Both the position numbers and the translations under genes were made by a program. This document shows, one piece after another, positions 36,531 to 46,423 of a stretch of 64,000 nucleotides of DNA. Source of the stretch: Pholiota molesta. Its lineage: Eukaryota > Basidiomycota > Agaricomycetes > Agaricales > Strophariaceae. Positions within the stretch are counted from its first letter, which is position 1, and every line of letters begins with the position of its first letter. Where the stretch lies: NCBI GenBank assembly GCA_014925825.1, contig JACGCK010000029.1:1-64000 (forward strand), in the 5' to 3' direction. The notes beneath the pieces were generated by a model. It worked only from the letters and a program-made list of their open reading frames with translations. It made no database searches and had not been told where the DNA came from.

Positions 36531-36560
36531 ACTGAAATTTCACAAAACAATCGCCGGCCA
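35800..36560 (+). repeat. 253-bp tandem repeat in left arm
   Basis: Almost three copies with an exact 253-bp period: AGCTGCATCATGG occurs at 35888, 36141 and 36394. The copies are nearly identical, indicating recent expansion or homogenisation. Confidence 0.9.
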
Positions 36561-37520
36561 CATTGTAGAGTAAATCGCCGGCCACCTGGGACCGAGTGTG
36601 TGAAAGCTATGACCGAAAAAGAAAATCGGCGGCCAGCTGGGACCGAGTGTCTCAAAATTCGTCAAAAGCGCCGGCCACATTGTAGCAAGCATTTGAAAAT
36701 TAGTGCTGCTCCCAAAAAATGCAAAATCGCCGGCCATCAATGCGCCTGACCATGCCGCGGGTGGGCATAAAGGATGCTATATGGGCACATAATGAGGCAC
36801 TACCAGAAGTGCCCATATGGTGTAGTGGTTAAGTGTCCCCTGTACTACCAATGCGCATTCCTCCTGCAAAAACAGTTGCAACATACTAGAGTACTAGTAT
36901 GTCGGAACTGTTTTTGCAGGGAAAATGTGCATGGTTCAGTTCTCTTGCTTTACACGCACAACTCAGGTCTATAAAATCGATGCACTCAGCTACACAAATT
37001 ATCCTGGGACCAAGGCATCTGGAAATTAGTGGCATGACCGAAAAAAGCAAATCACCAAAATGAAAAACTCGCCGGCCACTGTGCCCAAGCGTCTGAAAAT
37101 GACTCCGGCACCAAAGAAGCAGATTCCAGAATGAAAACATACGCCGAGCATCTCAAAATGAATATGGTGACTGAAATGTGCAAGTGTATAGATAGTCCAT
37201 GGACATGTGCGAGGTCGACATAATGCGCACAGGGGTTACTTCAGAAGCAAGGATATCAAAACTCACCGGTGACTACTTAGTGGTGGAGAAGTGAATGAGC
37301 TCGGAACAAAATATGTGAAATAACTGGTATCCGGGGAAATGTTCAGCGAGGAATGCAAGCGTTGATTCAATGGGATCAATACATAACGATCGGTTACCGG
37401 TGCAAACATTGTCGGTTACCGGTGCATGTTGTGACTGGCGGTTGGCTTCCCCATTATAGAGGATTGCACATACGAAGCCAAAATACCATTGCCTGAACCT
37501 ATCTATCTACCTATGTGTAC
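36560..37520. other. Subterminal zone inside left arm
   Basis: Scattered further copies of the GCCGGCCA/GGGACCGAG-TGAAAAT subterminal motif (to about 37,150), a long hairpin at 36863-36920, and two TTACCGGTGCA copies near 37,395. No coding exon is supported. The 3' end of the minus-strand cargo gene follows. Confidence 0.6.
36863..36920. other. 58-nt near-perfect hairpin
   Basis: CCTGCAAAAACAGTT (36863-36877) pairs with AACTGTTTTTGCAGG (36906-36920), and ACATACTAG pairs with CTAGTATGT inside. Only a 3x3 internal mismatch and an AGTA loop remain unpaired. Just upstream, TGGTGTAGTGGTTAAG resembles a pol III A box; just downstream, GGTTCAGTTC resembles a B box. Confidence 0.75.
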
Positions 37521-39647
37521 TCACTCGCTTTCCATGTTTTCTTCGCCCTCAGATTGTGTCAACATCCCATGGGCACCAACATCCGAGTCATAGTCCGGCT
37601 CTTCGAATACTGCATGGTCAAGGAAATCGAAATCGGCTTCGACAACTGGACGTGACAGAGTAATGCGACCCGGTGTAATCGGTCTGCTGAGGGAAACAGC
37701 TTCTTCTTCAGATTCCGTGTCGTCGTCGGTATCTGTCCCCTCATCCACCAATCCATTCCCATTAGAAGGTTCATCATCATCACTAGCTTCTTCTTCATAA
37801 TCCTCGTCACTTTCAAGATCTGATGCACCTTCCTGCCCACGATGTGCAAGGACATCCGATGCAACCTTGGTGGAGGGTTGAATCACCGGCGACATGTTGG
37901 GTGCTTGGTGTTCTGATGCATTCCCAAACATCTGGAGCGATCGCTCGGCAAGATCCGTGGGCAGCACACTGGGTTGATCTCCAAACATCTGGAGCCATTC
38001 ATCGGCACGCTGCGCGGGGTGAATTGCCGGCGACACACTTGGTTCCGGGCTTTGTGAGGGAACTCCACACATCTCGAGCCATTGATTGGCACGCTCCTTG
38101 GGCTGAATTGCCGGCGACACATGTTCTGGGCTTTTTGAGGGGCCCCCAAACATCTCAAGCCATTGCTCAGCACGCTCCGTGGGCTCAATCGCCGGCGACA
38201 CATGGTCTGCATTGTCTGAGGGACCCCCAAATGTCTCGAGCCATCGCTCAGCACGCTCCGTGGGCTCAATCGCCGGCGACACATGGTCTGCGTTGTCCGA
38301 GGGACCCCCAAATGTCTCGAGCCATCGCTCAGCACGCTCCATGGGCTCGATCGCCGGCGACACATGGTCTGCGTTGTCTGAGGGACCCCCAAACATCTCG
38401 AGCCATCGCTCAGCACGCTCCGTGGGCTCAATCACTGGCTCGACATGGGGTTCCGCAAGCCCCGGCAACATATGCTGTGGAGGTGCTTCCAAAGCGGGAA
38501 AAGCAACATCGGCGACACGCAATCGCCCCCACGCCCTTGGTTTCGTTGAACTGGGGACAGAAGTGAATCCCATACCATGAATGTCGCCGGTCGTCAATGC
38601 GTTGCTGGGTGCAGGAGGATCGGACATGTGGACGTCAGGGTCAGAGGGGGTCAGAGGGGGAGGGGCATCCTTGTATTGAAGTGCATCATATTCCAGGATT
38701 GGCTTCCAGTCTTGTTGGTGATTAAACAGTGCTGGTAATGTGTAGTTGGTACCTGGAGGTGGCCGTGTAATAGTGGGGGACACAGGTTCAGTTGCACCGG
38801 TGTTATCGCCTGGGCTGTTGGTCGAAGAGTCGTCTCCCATGGGGGCCCGTTCATCTGCTAGTGAAACATTGTAACCCGAGTCCCCGGCAACATGATCTCG
38901 CCGTGCCATATGCAACACTTCTTCTCTCGTCAAGATCTCACCACTTGTCCACTTGTAATGCGGTGAAGGAGACTCTGTGAAATAGAGGTGGTTGAGCTCG
39001 TCCCTAGCCATTGCCCGAATTGCTCGACTAGCACGGGCTGTTTCAGTGGGAGCGGTCATAGCTGGAACTTCCATGGGGATGACGGTGTCAGCTTCCTTCC
39101 GCACTACTTGCTCATATAACAGGAAGCTTGCCAATGCCTTTCGAGTGTCGACTTCCGTATGGGCCTTGTGTGAGAGCACCAACGCCGACGTTAGATTCTT
39201 TAATGTGTTCAGCTTGGCCAGTAATGTTGTGGCAAGTGCCCGGTGTGGTTCACAGGTGGGACAAGAGGTCGACGGGCTGGCGCTGGGAAGACCGACCGCT
39301 GGAATAGGATTTACAGTAAGTGCTGGCAACTGGTTGCCCTTCGAATCAGTCTGCTCGGCCAGCGCATTTCGGTAGTGATCCAAATGTGAATTGACCGTTC
39401 GAGGCCCAAGGATAGTGCTCTCGGCGGGTTTCTTATCCTCAGCCCACCATTCGGAAACATAAGACTCCACAACCCTACCAAATTGTTCGGAGTTGGTGCC
39501 GGCAGCAAGGGTGTCTATAAAGCCCACTTCTACCACGAGAGGCAGACTGGGCTCATTCAACATGCCGAGGCTGTCGCCAAGAGAGCGAACCACAAAGGGG
39601 ACATCAACAACAAGCCCAATTGAAGTCGCCAAACCGACATAGCTCAT
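37521..39647 (-). CDS. KDZ-element cargo protein with 27-aa repeats
   Basis: A single uninterrupted 708-codon frame. The N-terminal 230 residues are probably folded and include CPTCEPHRALATTLL and a helical stretch with KAHTEVDTRKALASFLLYEQ. The middle is disordered. Four to six tandem units of 27 residues built on VSPAIEPTERAERWLETFGG follow. The C-terminus is strongly acidic (SDEDYEEEASDDDEPSNGNG), with TPGRITLSRPVVEADFDFLD near the end. I recognise no domain. It lies between the left arm and the transposase in the same orientation. The Trp/Phe in every repeat suggests a short linear motif displayed in series, as in scaffold or transcription-factor-binding proteins; this is inference. The open frame contrasts with the broken transposase. 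Confidence 0.7.
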   Translation of the reverse strand: MSYVGLATSIGLVVDVPFVVRSLGDSLGMLNEPSLPLVVEVGFIDTLAAGTNSEQFGRVVESYVSEWWAEDKKPAESTILGPRTVNSHLDHYRNALAEQTDSKGNQLPALTVNPIPAVGLPSASPSTSCPTCEPHRALATTLLAKLNTLKNLTSALVLSHKAHTEVDTRKALASFLLYEQVVRKEADTVIPMEVPAMTAPTETARASRAIRAMARDELNHLYFTESPSPHYKWTSGEILTREEVLHMARRDHVAGDSGYNVSLADERAPMGDDSSTNSPGDNTGATEPVSPTITRPPPGTNYTLPALFNHQQDWKPILEYDALQYKDAPPPLTPSDPDVHMSDPPAPSNALTTGDIHGMGFTSVPSSTKPRAWGRLRVADVAFPALEAPPQHMLPGLAEPHVEPVIEPTERAERWLEMFGGPSDNADHVSPAIEPMERAERWLETFGGPSDNADHVSPAIEPTERAERWLETFGGPSDNADHVSPAIEPTERAEQWLEMFGGPSKSPEHVSPAIQPKERANQWLEMCGVPSQSPEPSVSPAIHPAQRADEWLQMFGDQPSVLPTDLAERSLQMFGNASEHQAPNMSPVIQPSTKVASDVLAHRGQEGASDLESDEDYEEEASDDDEPSNGNGLVDEGTDTDDDTESEEEAVSLSRPITPGRITLSRPVVEADFDFLDHAVFEEPDYDSDVGAHGMLTQSEGEENMESE
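38020..38440 (-). repeat. 81-bp coding minisatellite (27-aa unit)
   Basis: GCCGGCGACAC recurs at 38110, 38191, 38272 and 38353, an exact 81-bp period. Flanking units are more diverged. Each unit brings one GCCGGC site into the coding sequence. Confidence 0.9.
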
Positions 39648-39976
39648 AATGAAAAGCTAAAGTGATGGGTTAAAATGGGACCATTTCAAATATTTTACAA
39701 ATGTTTACAAGCTCCTTATGCAGGTACTCCTGCATCCATTGCTGCTGACGGCTCGTGGCGACCACGATTCGGGAGAGCGCGCATCGGAATCGGGACTCGC
39801 CATAGTGTATGACTTCTTGCAATTTTGAATGCCATTCGAGATTGCCGCCATGGAACGTTTGCAATGGATTAAATGGATGGATGGATGGCATAGACATTGA
39901 ATATGCAAAAGATGGTTGTGGTAATAGGTAAAGTAGATCGATAAGGAAAGATTTTACAACAAGATAGAAAATACAG

Positions 39977-42900
39977 TTAAAGCGGAGATTCATAAGTTCG
40001 ATAGTTAATTTGAAATGCACGATCTGCCTTTAGGGCCAGCTGTCTCCATGAGGCCGACTGGCGGTGTGCATATGCAGTTGCACCAAGAGTCGGCGACCGA
40101 CGACGATTTTCAGCAGCTTCAAGCCAGCCTTTGCTTTTGAAAAGGAAGTACCGCACCGTCCACTCCATTTCATATCTGACCAATGTGCGTTCCTCCCTCC
40201 ACCGCTCGTGCTGGGCTCGGGCCCGCAACCAATGAACCCGCCGAACTGCGACACTTGTCAGAACAGATGTCTTTGGATGGAGAGGCAATCTATTAACTTA
40301 CATTCTAATTGTGTTGCTGGATCAGCAGGTAATTCATCACCAGTCCCGACACGTTGAGTAACAGAATGCCAAATCCAGGATAATTTCACGGTTGTGGAAC
40401 CGGGCATATTGGGGGTCAACACTGCCGTGCTGCATTTTGTGTCAGCTTTGGTCAAAACACGAAATTGTTGAAGTGTTTGAGGATCGGCCCCCAAAGCAAC
40501 AAGGCGGCTACGACACCGCGTGTAAATTTGACAACGCAACGACAATGCTTTCTCCCGGTCCTTCAATGCAGCCCGTCCTCTCGTGCGTACCTCTTTTCTC
40601 GAGCCTTTTCGGACGTCTTCGGTCCAGCGGAATGACATGTCAGCTACGAGATCGCGAATGAGATTCAGGTCGGTCATGGCTTGATTTTTGCGGATTTGGA
40701 GCTCCACATTTGCATACGTGTCTGGTACGTTCCCATTCAATGGAATGCAAAGCTCAACACTTTCCACAGGATTACCGTCGCCATCTTCACCTTCGGCTGG
40801 CGACGATGACGCCGAGTCTGAAGCTGTGCCATTGTCAAGATTGTCCCAATTGGACAATGAATCGTTCATTTCGTGGCCGGATTGATGCCTGGTCTGAAAG
40901 ACACCGGCGACAAGTTGGAGTTCATTTAATGTGGCCACCAAAGGCGTCAACGCATGTCGGAGCTTTTGGATTTTCTCAATGTCTGCACCATGCTGGCGAT
41001 TGAGGTATTGGATCTCAAGCCTGGTCAAGTCCAGCAATCAGAATCATCAAGCAAAAAATTAGAGATACTCACTGCTTTTCCTCCACAGTGATAGCAAACT
41101 CAAGCCACTCTATGACATTAGCGTCACCGGTGACTGGCACTGGAGCAGACATGTTCTCATTCAGACCGGCGATGCGTGCTGCATATATGTCCATCACCTC
41201 GGGCTTCTCCAAACGTTTGCTCTCAGCATCAACAACCTCGGCAGTCCAAAGTGTCACAGCCTGCAGACCAGCAGCGGTGGATATATCGCGGAAATAGTTT
41301 GCTGCCTGCTCAAGCGTTGTGCATGCTTCATCATGGCGGTTACAGAGATATTCGGACATCCCTAATGCTTTTTTGTGGTTAGAGTCACAGGCATGGTCAT
41401 CCAGGACTTCCGCCCGGTGAGCCAAGGTCGCAGTCCGAACGGTGGGTGAAATAGAATTTAATGTAGACCACAATGACTCCAGAATTTCACCACTGACAAT
41501 GCCGGCGCCGGGTATGAAGGATGACGCGAAACGAAAGAGCATTGGTCTTTGTGCGCATGCACATGGAAGAGACCGATTGCCCGGTCGATAATAAGGCCCC
41601 GGGGTAATTTACCCTCCAGCCTTTTTTCAAGGTGAACACAGTATTGGCAAGCGATGTCATACATCAGGATGACACCCTGCTGAGGGTCAACACCTGTAGT
41701 TTCGAGTGCCTTCCAGAAGGCAAAGTCAACATTCTTTTGCTGTTCTCCCTTGAACAAGTCCACAAGGGCATTTGGAGCATAACAACCGTGTCGGGCACAA
41801 GCAATTGATGCCTTGCCAGTCCGGTCACAAGACTTAGATCCCATGAGCGCATTCATGATGGCACGGAATGTGCTCTCACAGGGTGCTTTCTGGCAATCGG
41901 TATACTCAGTATAAAATAGGACCAGTGAATTTCAGCCACAAACCGTAAATTGCTCTGTCGCTGCACGGAGGAATTCATTATATTCTGTTCGGTCTGGGTC
42001 CATTCCCCCACCTTCTGAAAGCCATATATCGTCGTCCAACACATCTGCTGCTTTACATGGTCGGCTTTGAAATTCCCATCTGCAACAAACATCCGGCGAT
42101 AAACATACCTACACAGCAGTTAGAGATATGCTGTCTGGAAATATGGCGACGCACCGGTGGTCGACATCGCTTTTCCAATCACTTCGGGAGGTTCTTTCCT
42201 GGTTGTGGGCATGCTGGGCAATAGTTTGCCAACTCACCCCGATCTACATGCATGGGATCCTTCCCATTATGCCCAAAGCCAGCGCCTCTTAATTTCTTGT
42301 CCAGCGCACAACCGACTCAGGCGTCGAAATTCTCGATAGAGATCTGGTACATCGCGGGAGCAATGGATTCGAGAGACGACGGAGCAACATATAGAACTGA
42401 TATGCCGAGGCCTTTAGTTCAAGGTTGCATAACCGGAAGTACCTTAGTAGGTGATCGTAAATAGGGTGCGGATGGTATGGAAGCTAGTCGGCCACAGCCT
42501 AGATGCCACAAGATCAAGTGGCAGTTGGGTGCTCCCTTGGCACTGACAAGACACCATAGCAAGGCAATGAACACCATTAGTATGGACTATCGCACATAAG
42601 CATTCTGTAAGCTGTCTGCACGTGGAAGGGGACCTGGTGAGTCGGTCTCCATAGGGCCTTGTTCACCAGTGGCCCAGAGCTGTGACGGGCACTTCGAGAT
42701 ATGCAGGAATTCTTGTCACCTCGGTGTCTGCTTCGGGATGGCTGCATCGTCGCTGCATCTATTGGTTGTCATCGGTCGCGGGATCCAGCACGCAACTTAT
42801 CCAAGTATGCTAGAAACTCTTCATCTCCACTTGGTTCGGTACTCGGATGATCGGTGGGCATTTCTTTGCTTCGGTGTTGTCTCCCATGATCAGTCTGGGT

Positions 42901-43440
42901 CTTCGGTACTGTCACTGGAACCATGACCGGTCGCTGTCGCCGGCACTGCATTGCGAAGATATTCCTGCTCGGCCATATCCTTTGGGTGCTGAAATTTTTC
43001 CAAAAATTTCTGTTGAATTTGTAGATATTCGCAAGAGGCTGTCCTTGATGATGCCGAACAAGGATGTATGTACCAACCTCCCATAACTCTGCACGGCGAA
43101 AATATGTTCCGTCCATCTTTGGATGACATGGAATGGATTGTCGACATGCAGAGACCGCATACACCGGCGACAGACTGGTTGCGATAGGCTGCAATCGACA
43201 CATCTCCAAAACCGCCAAATGTTGTCAGTACAGCTTGAACACATTATCTGTGCTGACGGCAAAGCTCCCGAGATAGTGAAGCTTGTAGAAACTCGTCAAC
43301 ACGGTCAACATATTCCTGTACATAGTGCGCTCCGTCTACATAACGATCAAAATATATAATGAAGAGTAGGTATCCTTATCTTACCTTGCGAGGTCGAGAA
43401 GCTTTACCCGTGTCTGAGACAGTCTCGCTGTCATTCAAAT
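39977..43440 (-). pseudogene. KDZ transposase with CxC2-like cysteine cluster (frame-disrupted)
   Basis: The family is secure. A CxC2-like zinc cluster lies at about 43,080-43,250 (MCSSCTD, then CVDCSLSQPVCRRCMRSLHV, then NPFHVIQRW). The GELANYCPACPQPGKNLP block is near 42,190-42,250. The RNase-H-like core follows: MFVADGNFK (about 42,080), ACARHGCYAPNALVD, MYDIACQY (about 41,657), GLFHVHAHKDQC, and GEILESLWSTLN (about 41,480). The C-terminus is WLRARAQHERW...YEMEWTVRYF (about 40,150-40,260). The D, D and E of the expected catalytic triad are present. The pieces lie in different frames: single-base slips are needed inside the cysteine cluster, after ADHVK, and after KDQC. GT-AG introns explain other breaks, for example between EQFT and KAPCES. 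This copy is probably inactive unless the indels are assembly errors. It ends at 39977. Confidence 0.85.
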
Positions 43441-43960
43441 GATCAAATACATGTCCGCAGCGGTATTTGCACAGACGATGCAAGAGGATTGTATGTTGTA
43501 GAGGTGAGGAGTATTAGATGTCCCAGCACCTTCGCCTGCACCCAATTCAGCCAAACGCCTATCCAGAGCACTTCACCTTTATCTCCTTCATCTTTCCATT
43601 TTTTTTTTTTGACACGTGTCGTAAGTGAAGCCATTTGCAGCGTCAACGTCATTGCAGTAGGGGGTTGCGTTTTCCTTGTCTTCTAGCTGGTTGATATGTT
43701 TTTTGCGGTTCATAATTGAGAACGCAGGTGTTGTTGAAGAAAGACACAATATGGGAGATGTAAACGAGGGATGTTATCGAGAATACCTGAAGCCTCATGG
43801 CTTCCTTAGCAAAACACGATGGACCTCGTGTTTCCACGAAAACAATAAGAAATCTACATACCATGAGCTCATGATCACATGTGTCCCCAAACCAATGAAT
43901 ATATATATATGCGGTATATAGAGCGTCGTATCTTATTCCTTCCATGTCAAACCAGCAGAC

Positions 43961-46264
43961 GTGGATCGCCGGATAAAAGAAATCCTTCTATACTCCAGAC
44001 GACGCAAATTCATCGATCCTTCAAAGATGAATATATGGCTGCTGACAGCACCCACAAACGCCGCATATAGCTGTGACGAAGATTTTCTTCCACTGTTCAA
44101 CTATTGGCATGACGAAAGGGTAGTGGTTGAGAAGGAACGGGCATGCGCAGTGCGTTGTTTTTAAATTATTACGTGGATTGACTTTACATGTCTCTGATAA
44201 ATAGCATTTGTTGCATGGATAGAAACAATTGGAGATCCTACGGTAAGAAAGCGAAATACCCGCTCACTGTAAAACGCACAACTGCCTGTGGCACAATCAC
44301 CGTGAAGAGGTATGGGCAGAGATGCTGCATGCTCGATTCCCACTGCAAATGCACAAACTCCCAACTGGTTTTCGAAGCAAAGTATCGCACTGGGAAATAT
44401 TTTCGTCGGAAGACTCAAACAGAACTCGATGAACTCGATGTAGAAGTTGCGCATATTGCTGAGAAAGGGTATCCAGCACCATTGAAGATACAGTGCGTAC
44501 ACTGGTACTTACAATTATGAGCTTATTTGTCACCGGACACCGGTGCTGTTTATAGGTATGCCGAAAAATATGCGGTTAAACGCTGGGATAAAGTGGCCAC
44601 TGAACAGTACAAAGAGATGGGCCTCCTCACATTATCGTTTGTTACACGGACTGTTGAGGGTGGAGCACTGAACTGTGAATTGTGAGTCCAGCAAGAGCTT
44701 TCGAATCCTGTCAATCCTCTAATAGTGTCGTCGGTGATGTAGGCATGACCGAATTGGTCCTTTGCTTGGGTTGCCCGGCGCATCTTTTGAGACCAGACAC
44801 AAAGGCCTTGTTCTCGAGATTAAGAAGTTGATCTTTGCCTACATAACTGATGTGAAAGATGCGTTGAATGGTGGAATTGCCGGTGCTGCACCCAGTGGAC
44901 AAGCCGACCCCAAGATCATTGAACGCTCGGCGATTGAAGTCACACCTGCCGGCTACCCCAAGCTAATGGCCAACTGCGACCCATTGAAGCTCCAAAAGCG
45001 AGAACTAGAATTGCTCTCCCGAAATTATATAGGGGAACATTACTGTAAGGAATTTGGTTATACTTTAACATCTATGGCTCATTTTAGTTGGTTTAAGATC
45101 TAGCAACTGGTCGCCGCACCCGTAAACCACCATATGGAAAAATAGAAAGCGATGTGTCCCGTTTTATTGAGGCAAAATATCGACCAGCCGATATCATATG
45201 GAAAGATCCACGAAATATGGTCTTGGAGGATGCACGAAAATTGTTCCAACACATTCAGGAGCGCGAAGCAACACATGAAATATCTCAGGTGTTTCGATTC
45301 CACATGGTACAAGGGAAGAAGTCGACAGGTCATGCCCTTGTGAAGTCTAAGTATCCCGATGAGGAAGACGACACCGAGCATCAAGAACCCCCTAGACCGA
45401 AGACGAAACCTCGGAGAAAACCAAAACCAAGATCACCTGGACATGCTCAAAGGCAGTTGGAGATGGAGACCACATTTAAATTATTGGTGGGCACCAGGAT
45501 CGGTCTTGATCAATTCTGCAGTTCCTTACAATGGTCATATAGGATGATACAACATGCCCACCACCCAGCAATATCGTGCCCGACATTGATGGTCAAGATC
45601 TAGGGGCCGGCTACCAGCACAGCCACAATTCCGGTCTCCATGCAGTCACCACAAATGATACACCGACGACACAATCGAACCAAGATATGCATTCGACGAA
45701 AGATGGAATCGGTGCCACAGCCATTGATTATGACTCCTACATGTATACTCCTCATGGATACTATCCCACTCCGGCACCAGAACAACAGTCAAATGAGACT
45801 CGACTGGTACCAGATGGTGCAAAGTCACCGGTGATCGATCCAGCTTTAATGTTACCACAGCCCACAGGAAGTTCACGTCCACTCCCAAGCCCATCCCCAT
45901 CAATGCCCCCAGATAATGACACTGCCCAGCGGCAAGGCAGTTCGGTCAAACAGGCTGTTGGGAAAACCAAACCCAAGGTAAGGAGTGTACAGAAGGACTG
46001 CCGCAATCACCGAACTGACCAACAATTCTTGCCTAGCCACGCCCTGTCAGAAAGCAAGTCCCACCGAAATCCCAAGACCCAGAAGCAACCGGCCGCTCAA
46101 AGGCCAAAGGCAAGGCGACCAAGGGGAAGGTGACTCCGGCTGCACCGGCGATGTCAGCAGCTCAGGCACCCCTGTTAGATCCAGCTGCGGAGGAAATGGA
46201 GAGGCATTCTGCCAGAGGTCCCAGTAAGCGGGCTGCCAAGGCACCTAACAGACTTAACTTGTGA
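43961..46264 (+). CDS. KDZ-element cargo protein, basic, unknown
   Basis: A multi-exon plus-strand gene divergent from the transposase. Coding pieces: KMNIWLLTAPTNAAYSCDED (about 44,030); KYAVKRWDKVATEQYKEMGL (about 44,570); a well-formed exon with LEIKKLIFAYITDVKDALNG and KLQKRELELLSRNYIGEHY (about 44,810-45,050); then RRTRKPPYGKIESDVSRFIE and a Lys/Arg/Pro-rich segment (KTKPRRKPKPRSPGHAQ). It ends in a disordered exon, a last basic exon with KGKATKGKVTP, and a stop at 46262-46264. The upstream half (43.9-44.5 kb) is hard to splice and may contain an indel. I recognise no catalytic motif. Proteins of this composition occur commonly beside transposons in mushroom genomes; DNA binding through the basic tail is a guess. 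Confidence 0.55.
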
Positions 46265-46423
46265 AAACACCGAACATTGTCTCAGCCCAATGATGTATGC
46301 CCAAAAACAAAACAAATCAAATATCAACTAAGGGCTATGTTACATGTTGATCTTGATGGCAATACGTGAGAGTCAAAATATGAGAGGCGAAAAATTGAAG
46401 CAAAAAAAGCGAGCCACCTCCAA

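Noticed and set aside
37823..38566. 247-codon plus-strand frame opposite the 27-aa-repeat gene
   Set aside because: It exists only because an 81-bp repeat, a multiple of three, keeps the antisense frame open. Composition is repetitive and the sense strand has the better protein.
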